From Sphingobacterium phlebotomi (GTDB lineage Bacteria > Bacteroidota > Bacteroidia > Sphingobacteriales > Sphingobacteriaceae), in contig NZ_VTAV01000002.1 of NCBI RefSeq assembly GCF_008180195.1, forward strand, positions 1 through 64,000: DNA of 64,000 nucleotides. Reading direction: 5' to 3'. Position 1 is the stretch's first letter, and every line of letters starts with the position of its first letter. Of this stretch, positions 24,215 to 34,608 are shown piece by piece. The translations under genes and the position numbers were made by a program. The notes below the pieces were generated by a model. It did no database searches. It saw only the letters and a program-made list of their open reading frames with translations, and had not been told where the DNA came from.

Positions 24215-25615
24215 CTAGAAATTAAAGTATTCTTTTGCGTTATGATAGCTAATGTCACCTACAATTTTTCCAATCCATTCGATATCATTCGGCAACTCTC
24301 CTTTTTCTACATCTTCTCCAAAAATATCACATACTAATCGTCTAAAATATTCGTGTCTTGGAAACGACAGGAAACTTCGAGAATCAGTCAACATTCCGAC
24401 TAAACGGCTTAATAGCCCCATATTTGATAAGGCATTTATCTGTTTCGTCATGCCATCTTTTTGATCCAGGAACCACCATGCCGATCCAAACTGAATTTTC
24501 CCTTTGATTGAACCATCGTTAAAATTCCCGATCATCGTCGCTATCAATTCATTATCAGCCGGATTAAGGTTGTATAAAATTGTTTTGGTCAATTTATCCT
24601 GATTATCCAATCTGTTAAGGAATTTGGAAAGTGCTCTTGCCTGGCTAAAATCACCGATAGAATCCCAACCGGTATCCGGCCCATTTAAACGCAACATGCG
24701 TGCGTTGTTATTGCGCAAAGCGCCTAAATGATACTGCTGAACCCAGCCTTTTTCGTGATCCCATTCTGCAAACTGCACCAACATGGCCGATTTGAATTTG
24801 AGATTTTCGCTCGGTGTCAGTGTTTGCTTTGCTCTTATTTTTTCGAAAATATTCGCAATTTCTTGATCAGTGTAATCCTCGGCGTAAATCTGTTCCAATC
24901 CGTGATCAGAGACAGCGCAACCGTTTTTAGCAAAGAAATCATGCCTCGCCTTCAATGCGTCTAAGTAAGCCGAGTAATTTCCAATAGATGTGTTTGTCAC
25001 TGCTTCCACTTGATCGATATAGACATTCAGCGCTTCGATATCGTCGGCGTTCATGGCCTTGTCCGGACGGAAAGCTGGAAGCATTTTAAAGCTTTCTGTC
25101 TCTTGCGCAAACTGTTGGTGGAAATTCAAAGAATCTATAGGATCATCCGTGGTACACACAACCTCTACGTTCATCTTTTTCAACAAGCCCCGAACAGAAT
25201 ACCCTGGTTCTGCCAATTTAGCCGCCGTCTCCTCATAAATCTTTTCGGCGGTTTTAGGAGATAGCAAATCCTTGATACCAAAATAGCGCTGAAGCTCCAA
25301 GTGCGTCCAATGATACAACGGATTACGAAGTGTATATGGAACGGTTTCGGCCCATTTCAAAAATTTATCTTTATCAGATGCATCGCCCGTAATATATTTC
25401 TCGTTCACCCCGTTGGCACGCATGGCGCGCCATTTATAATGGTCACCGTTCAGCCATACTTGGCTGATGTTTTCAAACTGCGTGTCGTTTACAATTTGCT
25501 CAGGTATTAAATGATTATGATAATCAATAATCGGTAAACTCTTCGAAAACTGGTGATATAAGGTTTCTGCTGTCTTGCTATTTAACAAAAAGTTGTCGTC
25601 TAAAAATGCTTTCAT
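24215..25615 (-). CDS. uxaC: Uronate (glucuronate/galacturonate) isomerase
   Basis: A 466-residue cytoplasmic enzyme that turns D-galacturonate into D-tagaturonate and D-glucuronate into D-fructuronate. It is of normal length and shows the amidohydrolase-like 'IDYHNHLIPEQI' metal site near residue 32, 'VCTTDDPIDSLNFH' and 'MLTDSRSFLSFPRHEYFRR'. It lies 13 bases behind uxaA and catalyses the first step after uptake. Confidence 0.96.
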   Translation of the reverse strand: MKAFLDDNFLLNSKTAETLYHQFSKSLPIIDYHNHLIPEQIVNDTQFENISQVWLNGDHYKWRAMRANGVNEKYITGDASDKDKFLKWAETVPYTLRNPLYHWTHLELQRYFGIKDLLSPKTAEKIYEETAAKLAEPGYSVRGLLKKMNVEVVCTTDDPIDSLNFHQQFAQETESFKMLPAFRPDKAMNADDIEALNVYIDQVEAVTNTSIGNYSAYLDALKARHDFFAKNGCAVSDHGLEQIYAEDYTDQEIANIFEKIRAKQTLTPSENLKFKSAMLVQFAEWDHEKGWVQQYHLGALRNNNARMLRLNGPDTGWDSIGDFSQARALSKFLNRLDNQDKLTKTILYNLNPADNELIATMIGNFNDGSIKGKIQFGSAWWFLDQKDGMTKQINALSNMGLLSRLVGMLTDSRSFLSFPRHEYFRRLVCDIFGEDVEKGELPNDIEWIGKIVGDISYHNAKEYFNF

Positions 25616-25628
25616 GATCTTGATTGTT

Positions 25629-27275
25629 TTATAAACTAACTCCTCTTTTCCAAGGAATAAAGTCGTCTTGATTTAATTGAACTGCTTTTGGTATGATTTC
25701 GCCACTAGCGGCTTTAATACAATATTCGAGAATATCTTCTCCCATTTGCTCAATGGTTTTATCACCGTCAATAATTGGCCCGGTATTGATATCGATGATA
25801 TCGCCCATACGTTGTGTCAATGCGTTATTCGTGGCGACTTTAATGACAGGGCATACGGGATTACCCGTAGGTGTACCAAGTCCGGTTGTAAACAAAATTA
25901 GTGTCGCGCCCGATGCTGTTTTTCCTGTTGTTGCTTCTACGTCGTTGCCGGGGGTACACACCAGATTTAATCCAGGCTTTGTAGCCTCTTCCGTATAGTC
26001 TAGCACATCCACTACAGGTGATGTTCCGCCTTTTTTTGCCGCTCCTGTACTTTTTATGGCGTCTGTAATCAGACCGTCCCTAATATTGCCAGGAGAGGGG
26101 TTCATATGAAACCCAGAACCTACATTTTCCGCTGCCTGACTATAAGCCGTCATCAACTTAATGAATTTATGGGCCGCATCGGGCTCTATTGTCCGATCAA
26201 TTAAGTTTTGTTCAGCTCCACACAATTCCGGAAACTCCGCCAACAATACTTTACCTCCCAAAGCAACCAGTAAGTCAGACGTATATCCAACAGCTGGATT
26301 TGCCGATATTCCACTAAAACCGTCGCTACCACCACATTTCACTCCCAAGGTCAATTTGCTCAATGGTGCAGGCTGCCTTTTCAGTTTATTAATCTCGATA
26401 AGCCCGATAAAAGTCTTTTGTATCGCTTCTTGAATGAGTTGTTCTTCACTTTTCGATTGTTGCTGCTCAAAGACATAAATCGGCTTGCTAAAGTTCGGGT
26501 TTCTTTCTTTGATGTCTGTCATTAAATCACTTAACTGCAGATTTTGGCAACCGAGACTTAAGACAGTGACGCCCGCCACATTAGGATGATCGGCGTAAGC
26601 TGCTAATAGCTTTCCTAAAACTGCAGCATCTTGCCGGATGCCCCCACATCCACCTTGATGATTTAAAAATTTGATGCCATCTACATTCTTAAACACACGA
26701 TTTTGTTGATGGGAGGTTACGCTCAACTGCTCGGGTGACAGTGTACTGATATCCTGGCCGGCTTCATATGCTGTCAATAATTCGCGGGTGAAAGCCCGAT
26801 ATTTTCCCGTAACCGAATAACCCAGCTCATTGTGAAGTGCTTCCTTGATAACATCCAGGTTTCTATTTTCACAAAATACCGTAGGAATAAAAAGCCAATA
26901 ATTGGCGGTACCCACTTTGCCATCTGGACGCAGATACCCGTTAAAGGTTCGATCTGCAAACCGGGAAACATCGGGTGCCTCCCATGTGTATTCATAAGGA
27001 CGAAACGCGTAGGGATCTGCCGCGTGTTTTGTGTTATCCGTATTCATAATCCCCCCTTGCGGCACGGAATACTGCGTCTTTCCCACCAACACCCCGTACA
27101 TATATATTTCATTTCCTTGGTGCATTTCTTGCATAAAAAACTTATGCTTTGCTGGTATATCATCCTGCAGGGTATAAACAACCCCATCAAATTCGATTTG
27201 CTCACCTTTTGCCAAATCCTGCAACGCCACCAATACGTTGTCCTTCGGATGGATTCTTAATATTCTATTTGCCAT
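25629..27275 (-). CDS. uxaA: Altronate dehydratase
   Basis: A 548-residue enzyme that dehydrates D-altronate to 2-keto-3-deoxygluconate. The N-terminal SAF domain (about residues 8-95) is followed by the D-galactarate dehydratase/altronate hydrolase core with 'HQGGCGGIRQDA', 'GVKCGGSDGFSGISANPAVG' and 'CTPGNDVEATTGKTASGATLILFTTG'. Its start overlaps the end of uxaB by 19 bases, so translation is coupled. Both SAF and catalytic parts are present in one chain, as in E. coli. Confidence 0.96.
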   Translation of the reverse strand: MANRILRIHPKDNVLVALQDLAKGEQIEFDGVVYTLQDDIPAKHKFFMQEMHQGNEIYMYGVLVGKTQYSVPQGGIMNTDNTKHAADPYAFRPYEYTWEAPDVSRFADRTFNGYLRPDGKVGTANYWLFIPTVFCENRNLDVIKEALHNELGYSVTGKYRAFTRELLTAYEAGQDISTLSPEQLSVTSHQQNRVFKNVDGIKFLNHQGGCGGIRQDAAVLGKLLAAYADHPNVAGVTVLSLGCQNLQLSDLMTDIKERNPNFSKPIYVFEQQQSKSEEQLIQEAIQKTFIGLIEINKLKRQPAPLSKLTLGVKCGGSDGFSGISANPAVGYTSDLLVALGGKVLLAEFPELCGAEQNLIDRTIEPDAAHKFIKLMTAYSQAAENVGSGFHMNPSPGNIRDGLITDAIKSTGAAKKGGTSPVVDVLDYTEEATKPGLNLVCTPGNDVEATTGKTASGATLILFTTGLGTPTGNPVCPVIKVATNNALTQRMGDIIDINTGPIIDGDKTIEQMGEDILEYCIKAASGEIIPKAVQLNQDDFIPWKRGVSL

Positions 27276-28774
27276 GCTGCATTTAACTTTTCAATTGTCT
27301 CTAATACGCCATTGGCGTTTATCTCATCCAGATAGTACCTTACAGTCGACTCAAACTCGGGATACGTTGTCAAATCTTTTCCCCATAGGCTATCATCATG
27401 CAACACATTGTGTACTGCCGTCTGTTCATTTTTCCAATAATCAAATAGCGCCGGTGCAAATTCGTCTTGCAGTACAATTTTCTGCCCGTTAATCTCCTGA
27501 ACATATTGGCCGTCTTGCTGTTTCGTATCCATAAACTTAATATAGGCGGCAAAACCTAACGCAATATGCTGCGGCGGAACGAGATTCTTCTTATACCATT
27601 TTTCTAATAACGCCACATTGCGCATATTCATTTTAGACGTATAGTTTAACGCAATGTTTTCCCAACGGTGTTCCAAAAACGGATTGCTGAACCGATCAAT
27701 TACACGATTGGAAAAGTCTTCCACATCCTGTGTTTCGATATTTTGGTCTACGATAGATTTACCGATTTCGTTTTTCATTAAGTTTCGCACGAATGTATTA
27801 AACGAGTCATTTTGCATGGCTTCTTTGACTGTTATAAAGCCACTCCATAACGCTGCCGCACAACTTAGCGTATGCGTTCCGTTCAACAGACGTAGTTTAA
27901 TCTCCTTAAATTTCTCAATAGACGGTACAAGCACGATGCCTTTATCCACTTCGGCAAAAGAGAGGGTTTTCTTTACGCGAGGGGAATCGGTTTCAATAGC
28001 CCATAAACGGAATGGCTCCGCCATGATCATGAGTTTATCTTGGTACCCTAAATCCTGTTCCGCCTGTTGCTGCTCTTCTTTTGGCAAACGACCCGGCACA
28101 ATACGATCTACCAAGGTATTGCAGAAGTCGTTCGCTTCGTCTAGCCATGTCAAAAAGTCTTTCCCCAAGTTATTTTGAACCGCAAGGCTATGCAAGATTT
28201 TCTTCAGTTTTGTTGCGTTGTCGGAGATCAATTCCGTCGGCAGCACCACTAATCCTTTTGTTGTATCACGATCAAAGTGTCGATAGCGCTCGTACAAGAA
28301 CGATAACAATTTTCCAGGAAACGATGTGGGTGGATTGTCTGTTACTTTATCATTACTCAACACGATTCCCACTTCGGTCGTATTGGAAAATACGACTTGC
28401 ATATCGGGATTCCGTGCCGCCTCAAGAATAGCCTGCCAATCTTTCGAGGCCGACAATACGCGTGAAATGGCATTATTAACACTGTACCGAACGACTTCCT
28501 GTCCATCCTCTATTCCTTTGATACATAAGGTGTATACCCCTTCTTGCTCCGCAAATTCATCCGTACCCGACGATGCTGTCGATTTAACCACTAAAATCCG
28601 GCCATTAAACACGCCTGCCTTATTTGCGTGGTCAACAAAGTAATCGGGTAAACCCCTCAACAGCACCCCAGTTCCAAATTGCAATACGCGCTCTGGAAAT
28701 TCAAAGGAATTGCCTTTAGGCAACTCAACCTTGCTTGCATCTATTTTTTCTATATTCTCTCTTGAAAGTAACAT
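27257..28774 (-). CDS. uxaB: Tagaturonate reductase
   Basis: A 505-residue member of the polyol-specific long-chain dehydrogenase family that reduces D-tagaturonate to D-altronate with NADH. The N-terminal nucleotide domain carries 'VLQFGTGVLLRG', and the later 'LRLLNGTHTLSCAAALWSG' holds the catalytic asparagine/histidine region. It begins 4 bases after the PL10 gene and overlaps uxaA, so it is in the middle of the same operon. Confidence 0.95.
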   Translation of the reverse strand: MLLSRENIEKIDASKVELPKGNSFEFPERVLQFGTGVLLRGLPDYFVDHANKAGVFNGRILVVKSTASSGTDEFAEQEGVYTLCIKGIEDGQEVVRYSVNNAISRVLSASKDWQAILEAARNPDMQVVFSNTTEVGIVLSNDKVTDNPPTSFPGKLLSFLYERYRHFDRDTTKGLVVLPTELISDNATKLKKILHSLAVQNNLGKDFLTWLDEANDFCNTLVDRIVPGRLPKEEQQQAEQDLGYQDKLMIMAEPFRLWAIETDSPRVKKTLSFAEVDKGIVLVPSIEKFKEIKLRLLNGTHTLSCAAALWSGFITVKEAMQNDSFNTFVRNLMKNEIGKSIVDQNIETQDVEDFSNRVIDRFSNPFLEHRWENIALNYTSKMNMRNVALLEKWYKKNLVPPQHIALGFAAYIKFMDTKQQDGQYVQEINGQKIVLQDEFAPALFDYWKNEQTAVHNVLHDDSLWGKDLTTYPEFESTVRYYLDEINANGVLETIEKLNAAWQIEY

Positions 28775-28778
28775 GTTT

Positions 28779-29813
28779 TTACTTTTTTATCTCCTTATTT
28801 TTCTTCCACTTGGGATAGTCTTTTTCCAACAATTTGATTGGCCAATTGCCAAACCATGCGTACCCATTCTTCCGTTCATCTGATATTTCCGAAAAATCGT
28901 ACGTAACGCTCTTATCTCGGTCGCCAAACAACGGTTTATTGTTTTCTATATCGTAGAATCTAGACCACACCACCGATGTATTATCAGGCACTAAATCCCG
29001 TACTGTTTTCCCTGTTTTTGGATTTGTTGTTTTATCAAAACGATAGCCCTCCAGATCGTGCACCTCAAACCAACGAATAGCAGATTCAATTGCTTTTTCT
29101 ATCAACGGAGTAACAGGTTGTCTCATCAAAAACCGCACAATGTTGACCGATTCAGATGTGCTTAAAGAAACAGGTTCAAACGCTCTTGCCTGTTCCGGTT
29201 GAAGTGTTTTTTCATCGTATTGCGCCGCCCAGATAGTCAAGGAATCGTCTTGTACAATTTGGGTTTTCAAAATGCAATCTACGCCTCTTGCCACCGCATC
29301 CGTCGCACGTTTTTTCAACTGATCGTCCGTCAATGCTTCAAAACCAGCTGTTTTTTTCACGAGATTATCCAATACCGTCAGTGCATTGATCATCGCATTA
29401 TCGTTGTAGGTGATTTGTCCGCGATACAAGGATTTGTTCGGGTAATATTGCGGAAAACCACCGTTTTGGTATTGGGCTTCCAACAGATATTCCACTCCTC
29501 TACGGGCGGCATTTAAATAATCCGTGTTCTGCGTTTTAGCATATGCCTCTATTAATATGTTAATTTCCCGTGTAGTAGCTCCATTGTCGATCGTGGCGTG
29601 CTTTTCATCGGTGGCCTCGATTTTCTGAAGCAACTCTTTCGTTAAGGGCAGGACATAATTAACCACTTTCCTATCAACCAGTTGTTTGCCCCAGGCCCCG
29701 TTCGGAAGTTGATATATCAGTATCTTTTCCGCTAAGCTATCTTTCTCTTGCGCGAAAGCCGAGAAAGATAGTACAAGCAAATAACAGTATAGTATGGAAA
29801 ATCTAATGCCCAT
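28779..29813 (-). CDS. Pectate lyase, family PL10
   Basis: A 344-residue exported lyase that cuts polygalacturonate by beta-elimination. A signal peptide (from the ATG at 29813, 'MGIRFSILYCYLLVLSFSAFAQ') precedes an (alpha/alpha)-barrel with family patterns 'QLPNGAWGKQ', 'ATIDNGATTREINIL', 'YQNGGFPQYYPN', 'ITYNDNAMINAL' and 'IWAAQYDEKTLQPEQARAFEPVSLS'. The frame is open 12 codons upstream, but the signal peptide decides the later start. It is between the GH105 and uxaB genes. Confidence 0.92.
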   Translation of the reverse strand: MGIRFSILYCYLLVLSFSAFAQEKDSLAEKILIYQLPNGAWGKQLVDRKVVNYVLPLTKELLQKIEATDEKHATIDNGATTREINILIEAYAKTQNTDYLNAARRGVEYLLEAQYQNGGFPQYYPNKSLYRGQITYNDNAMINALTVLDNLVKKTAGFEALTDDQLKKRATDAVARGVDCILKTQIVQDDSLTIWAAQYDEKTLQPEQARAFEPVSLSTSESVNIVRFLMRQPVTPLIEKAIESAIRWFEVHDLEGYRFDKTTNPKTGKTVRDLVPDNTSVVWSRFYDIENNKPLFGDRDKSVTYDFSEISDERKNGYAWFGNWPIKLLEKDYPKWKKNKEIKK

Positions 29814-29824
29814 AGTTTCTTTTT

Positions 29825-31747
29825 TTATTTTGCTTTTTTCACTAACCACTGCACCAGTTCATGCGCCGCATCAAAGTTCTGGTATTCCGTAGGGAGCTTC
29901 CGTCCATCTACGTATTCGTTGTATAGCCAGGGATCACCAATGGCAAAAACAGCTCCTTTGCCAAATTTTGCTGTTGCGATGATAACGTCTCCTTTATCTT
30001 GCACTAATGTTTTCGCCGGCTTTGTGACATTGATCGTAGAGATTTCTTTTATATAAATCTTCTTCGTCCTTTTGAAAATCCCTGTTTTCGACGGAATGCC
30101 AATGGCGCCGTCGGCATAATTATTTCCTTTCACCATATTCCGGTTATCCTCGTTGAACGTCATGCCAAATTTTTGTGGAAGCGTATTGAATTGAGCGATC
30201 TCACAATTGCCCGCGTCATTGAGTAATAACACCAAAACACCTCCTGCTCGAACCCAACCTGCAATCTCATTCGCATCCGCCTCGTTCATATAGTTCGGAT
30301 TTGCTGTCTCTTTCTCCGTATCGGGGTCAACAATAACATAGATATCACTGTCTGCCAGCTTCTCTTGGGTTGGTGCTTCCCGCAAGGTGTTCAATGTTCC
30401 TCCATATTGTTCGAAGATCCGTCCCAGCAAAAAGAAACCATTGTTATCTTGACCGTCCCAAAGATAGTGATAAGCCTTCAATTGACCGTCCGGTGCTTTC
30501 TTGTATTCGTTATTATAATAATTGTCCAACGTGACATTGGCTTTTCTTCCTTTTGCTGTCTTTGCAAATTCTATTTCTGATGCGGCCAAAATAAATGGCC
30601 CAACCCCTTTGGGATCATTGGGTTTCACCTGTTCACTCATATAATATTCAAAGCTACCGTCACGGTAATTCTTAACACCTCCCAATCCGGAAACGGTAAC
30701 GACATGATTTATATTCACACGGTCGGGACCGCCAGGTGTGATAAATTGCTTCACCAAGCCAGCATATCCCCTGTCGATAGGTTTTTGAAAATCCTTTTTG
30801 GATACATATCCTTTTCGTACCGCTTTCGTCATTGCATATACAAACATGCTCGATGCTGACGCCTCTACATAATTTCCTTCCCGTGTTCCCAAGTCAACAA
30901 TATCATACCATACACCTGTTTTAGAATCTTGATATTTAGCAACAGCAGTCAACGTTCGGTTTAGGATTTGTACAAGCTGTTCCCTGCCAGCGTGTTCCTG
31001 TGGGAAATAATCAAGCACATCCACTAAAGCCATCGCATACCATCCTATACCACGTGCCCAAAAATGCTTTGAGAGGCCCGTTTCAGGATCTGCCCATTTT
31101 TCTTTTCTGGATTCATCCCAACCATGATAAAGTAATCCTGTTTTTTCGTCACGCGCATGATTTTCCATATAGGTAAACTGGTTCACTATATCATCAAACG
31201 CACTATCAATGCCCATCAAAGCAGCGTATTCGGCATAAAATGGTTGTGCCATATAGAGCCCATCCAGCCACATTTGATAAGGATAGATTTTCTTATGCCA
31301 AAATCCTCCCTCATTAGTCCGCGGGTGTGTCAAAATTTGGTTATAAACCTTTTCACTTGCCTTTAGGTATTTCTGTTTCCCTGTAACTTTGTACAAGAAT
31401 AATAACGAGCGACCATTTTTAATGTGGTCAATATTATATTCGGTTGGCCTATAATTGCGAATATCACCATCTTCGCTTACAAACTGATCCATCCAGCGCT
31501 GCACGTATTCGAAATAAGTTTTATCACCAGTATTTCGCCATACTTCCACCATCCCTTCTAATACCACGCCCATATCATAGGTCCACTGAGGCCCTTTCTC
31601 TTTGTTCGTAAAGCGTGCATCTTTGTAGAGTGAATCCATCGCGGTGATGGCCATCTTCTCGGATAAAGCCTGTTGTCCAAAGCCAAGCTGTGTAAACAAC
31701 AGCAAACAAATTATGAAACTTATACTCTTCTTCATTCTCTCTATCAT
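29825..31747 (-). CDS. GH105 unsaturated rhamnogalacturonyl hydrolase with extra C-terminal domain
   Basis: A 640-residue exported protein. After a signal peptide (cleavage near residue 24), residues about 30-385 form a GH105 (alpha/alpha)6-barrel ('GVVLEGMVEVWRNTG', 'HPRTNEGGFWHKKIYPYQMWLDGLYMAQPF', 'HFWARGIGWYAMALVDVLDYFP'). The enzyme removes the unsaturated uronic acid left by lyases. Residues about 390-640 form a second domain with 'DIYVIVDPDT', 'IAGWVRAGGVLVLLLND' and 'KFGKGAVFAIGDPWLYNEY', resembling glutamine-amidotransferase-like/DUF4350 folds. The second GH105 of the locus (56979) lacks this domain. The start could also be Met5. Confidence 0.88.
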   Translation of the reverse strand: MIERMKKSISFIICLLLFTQLGFGQQALSEKMAITAMDSLYKDARFTNKEKGPQWTYDMGVVLEGMVEVWRNTGDKTYFEYVQRWMDQFVSEDGDIRNYRPTEYNIDHIKNGRSLLFLYKVTGKQKYLKASEKVYNQILTHPRTNEGGFWHKKIYPYQMWLDGLYMAQPFYAEYAALMGIDSAFDDIVNQFTYMENHARDEKTGLLYHGWDESRKEKWADPETGLSKHFWARGIGWYAMALVDVLDYFPQEHAGREQLVQILNRTLTAVAKYQDSKTGVWYDIVDLGTREGNYVEASASSMFVYAMTKAVRKGYVSKKDFQKPIDRGYAGLVKQFITPGGPDRVNINHVVTVSGLGGVKNYRDGSFEYYMSEQVKPNDPKGVGPFILAASEIEFAKTAKGRKANVTLDNYYNNEYKKAPDGQLKAYHYLWDGQDNNGFFLLGRIFEQYGGTLNTLREAPTQEKLADSDIYVIVDPDTEKETANPNYMNEADANEIAGWVRAGGVLVLLLNDAGNCEIAQFNTLPQKFGMTFNEDNRNMVKGNNYADGAIGIPSKTGIFKRTKKIYIKEISTINVTKPAKTLVQDKGDVIIATAKFGKGAVFAIGDPWLYNEYVDGRKLPTEYQNFDAAHELVQWLVKKAK

Positions 31748-31790
31748 TAACCTTCTTTCTACCTTCGTTTATGAGGTACTTCTCACGGAA

Positions 31791-33458
31791 TTAGTTTATC
31801 ACCAACGCTTCTTCTGATGCACCGCTGGTGAAAGCACTTATTTTTTTGACTTTTTCTGTCTTCACTCCTGTGAATGTCACATTTTTAGTCGACTTGCCGG
31901 ATACATGGATTAGCAGGTCTATATCGCCCACCGGCTTTAAATCTGTAAACACCATATTTTCACTGTTATCCACGTGAATGAGCGGATTTGTCTCGGCTGT
32001 TTTGAGCATCAAATCTTTCACGACAATATCTGATGCCTCCAGAATCTCTATTCCTTTTTTCGCCACAATATTCGCGTGTTCAATCACAATATTTTTAATA
32101 GACATCTCTGGTAGGCCACGGAAGAAGATTCCCTTTTCCGCACCGTTTACATTGATATTACGAATAACAAAATTTTGGAATCGAGGAGTTTCCTCGCTCA
32201 CTGCCGGGATCTCCGCGACGGCATCCCCCTGCTCTCCTGCTTTCGGAAGCGAACCTTTCAAGCCATAATACATGTCGAATAATATCGCCTCTCCGGGAAT
32301 ACTAGTCATGTTAATATTACTAATGAATATATTTTCTACCACGCCTCCTCGACCTCGTGTGGTCTTGAAGCGTAAGCCAATATCGGTACCCACGAAAGAA
32401 CAATCTTCAACCCAAATATTTCTAGCGCCACCGCTCATCTCGCTTCCGATTACGAATCCTCCGTGTCCGTGATATACAATGTTGTTTCGAATAAGGACAT
32501 TCTCTGTCGGCATTGCTCTATCACGACCAGCCTTATCACGCCCTGATTTGATACATATGGCATCGTCACCCACATCAAATGTGCTATTTTCGACTAGCAC
32601 ATTTTTACAGGATTCGATATCCAGACCATCACCGTTTTGACCATACCAAGGATTTCGCACCGTTAGATTGCGTACCGTCAAATCTTCGCAGATCAAAGGA
32701 TGAATATTCCAGGCTGGCGAATTTTGAATGGTTACACCTTCCAATAGAATGCGTTTACAAGAGGTAAATACCAATAAATTGGGGCGTAAGAAATCTTTCA
32801 CATCCATAAAATCTGCTGCGGTTTGTCCTGCATGGCCTTTACCTGCATTTTGGGTTATTGCACCACGTAGCGAACTTTCGGAGGGATACCAAATCTTGCC
32901 TGCTTCGTCCACAACACCACCAGATGCAACGAGTTTTTTCCATTGCGAATCTGTCATCTTATCTCGTTTCACCATACGCCAAGCACCTCCATTTCCATCA
33001 ATAACACCAGCTCCAGTAATCGCTATATTTTCCAAGTTTTTGCCCGAAATAGGATTTTGGTTTCGCCAAGCAGGTTCTCCCTCCCAGTTTGATTCTACCA
33101 ATTCATACGCATCAAAATCGTCTGTAAACAAGACTACCGCATCCCGTTGAACGTGCAGATTCACATTGTTCTTCATTTCGATAGGTCCTGTCAACCACAG
33201 GCCGCCCGGTACCAATACCACTCCACCGCCTTTTTCACTAACTGTTGTAATCGCTTTATTGATAGCATTGGTATTTACATATTGTCCATCCCCTTTTGCC
33301 CCAAATTCGGTGATATGCAACGTGTCTTTCGGAAAACTCACCTGCTGCACGACCGGTCGTGCAGGTTCCTGTGCTTTTAACGCACACGCCCCCATACTTC
33401 CCCATATCAGCAGCATGATGATATATATTGTTTTGATATGTTGTTTCTTTCGTATCAT
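31791..33458 (-). CDS. Polygalacturonase-type glycoside hydrolase, family GH28
   Basis: A 555-residue exported right-handed beta-helix protein (signal peptide about residues 1-29). All GH28 catalytic elements are present: 'NGDGLD' (275-280), 'GDD' (297-299), 'GHG' (331-333, His332) and 'RFK' (363-365). It hydrolyses alpha-galacturonosyl links in homogalacturonan or rhamnogalacturonan. It is the intact paralogue of the broken copy at 48846. A C-terminal extension of about 60 residues follows the helix. Confidence 0.93.
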   Translation of the reverse strand: MIRKKQHIKTIYIIMLLIWGSMGACALKAQEPARPVVQQVSFPKDTLHITEFGAKGDGQYVNTNAINKAITTVSEKGGGVVLVPGGLWLTGPIEMKNNVNLHVQRDAVVLFTDDFDAYELVESNWEGEPAWRNQNPISGKNLENIAITGAGVIDGNGGAWRMVKRDKMTDSQWKKLVASGGVVDEAGKIWYPSESSLRGAITQNAGKGHAGQTAADFMDVKDFLRPNLLVFTSCKRILLEGVTIQNSPAWNIHPLICEDLTVRNLTVRNPWYGQNGDGLDIESCKNVLVENSTFDVGDDAICIKSGRDKAGRDRAMPTENVLIRNNIVYHGHGGFVIGSEMSGGARNIWVEDCSFVGTDIGLRFKTTRGRGGVVENIFISNINMTSIPGEAILFDMYYGLKGSLPKAGEQGDAVAEIPAVSEETPRFQNFVIRNINVNGAEKGIFFRGLPEMSIKNIVIEHANIVAKKGIEILEASDIVVKDLMLKTAETNPLIHVDNSENMVFTDLKPVGDIDLLIHVSGKSTKNVTFTGVKTEKVKKISAFTSGASEEALVIN

Positions 33459-33548
33459 CTTATTTCTTATTCGTTTAAATCTCGGTTGCTTCTCTTAGAC
33501 AAGTCTACATCGTTTGTACAGAAAAAGAAAGAAAAAACTATGCAATCG

Positions 33549-34526
33549 TTATCGGAGAACCGTATGTTTCTTTGTTACTGATTTGGCATCCCAATCGCCG
33601 AAAACAGCCGATATGGACAGTTTATCCGCCTCTTCGTCCGTTAGCTGCCGCGACCATTTGACACGACTTTGTGACAAAGATCCCTCTCCTTTATTTTTAT
33701 ATTCCGCATAAAAAGCGGTCTGTTCGTTGCTTTCCTTTCCCCAATTGTGCCATCCCTCCGGAACGATAAAAGCCGGTAAGGAGCAATGCATAAACACGAC
33801 TTTAGCGTACGGTCTCCAAGGACGACCTAAATAGAAACGTTGTACATCCTCTGCTCCCGTAATAATACAATTATTGAATATATAACCGTATTCGGAGGAT
33901 TCGGAGGTTGAAGCGGCGGTAATATAGCCCGCGTTTTTACAATGTAACTCACACCCCTCAAACCAAGCCGTAGATGACCCAAAAATATAATCGACTGTTC
34001 CTTCGATATAACAATTGACATAGAGTTGCCGCGCTCCCTTACCATACGTATATAACGTATCTTGAAAACCCAAAAAGCGGCAATTGATGAACGTTGCCTT
34101 ATCCGCACCTACCCATATCGCAACAGCCTGTCCTACGGGGCCAGCGCTATTTTCGAATGTTATATTCTCCGCGGTAAATCCGTCGCCGATACAGTAAAAA
34201 CTGGATGAGCCTGATGTTCCGATTTCCTCACCAAATGTACTTTTCTTCTGGGCAAAATCGTCGTACGTCAAAATCGTATTAAATTTGTCCTCGCCAACCA
34301 GTTTTATATGCTGCTTTGGGGCCGCCAATACAATTTTTTCTTTATATATCCCGTTTTTCACAAAAATTGTAGTCACATTTTTACGAAAGGAAGGTACCGC
34401 ATTAATTGCTTCTTGCACGGTCCCGAAATCACCACTCCCATCTTTTGCTACGACAAAATCATAGGACGTCGCACATAAACTTTGAGTGCATACAAATAAC
34501 AAAACAATTAACAGGTTTACCTTCAT
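33549..34526 (-). CDS. Pectin methylesterase, family CE8 (copy 1)
   Basis: A 325-residue exported beta-helix esterase that removes methyl groups from pectin. A signal peptide (1-19) is followed by the family's active-site residues: Gln133 ('VGQAVA'), Asp156 ('FQDTLY'), Asp179 ('VDYIFG') and Arg235 ('LGRPWRP'). It is the first gene of the long leftward galacturonate block, and a LacI-type palindrome lies 83 bases upstream. Confidence 0.95.
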   Translation of the reverse strand: MKVNLLIVLLFVCTQSLCATSYDFVVAKDGSGDFGTVQEAINAVPSFRKNVTTIFVKNGIYKEKIVLAAPKQHIKLVGEDKFNTILTYDDFAQKKSTFGEEIGTSGSSSFYCIGDGFTAENITFENSAGPVGQAVAIWVGADKATFINCRFLGFQDTLYTYGKGARQLYVNCYIEGTVDYIFGSSTAWFEGCELHCKNAGYITAASTSESSEYGYIFNNCIITGAEDVQRFYLGRPWRPYAKVVFMHCSLPAFIVPEGWHNWGKESNEQTAFYAEYKNKGEGSLSQSRVKWSRQLTDEEADKLSISAVFGDWDAKSVTKKHTVLR

Positions 34527-34608
34527 ATGAAATTACCCCTCTATCCATTGGTTGAGTTAAATCTAGGGATTAATAATCAGTTTAACAGTGGGTTAGCCCG
34601 AAATTAAA

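Noticed and set aside
33542..33555. Half LacI-type site (GCAATCGTTATCGG) before the GH28 gene
   Set aside because: Only one arm matches; the other side reads AGAACCGT, so it is not a dyad. It could be a weak site but I cannot support it.
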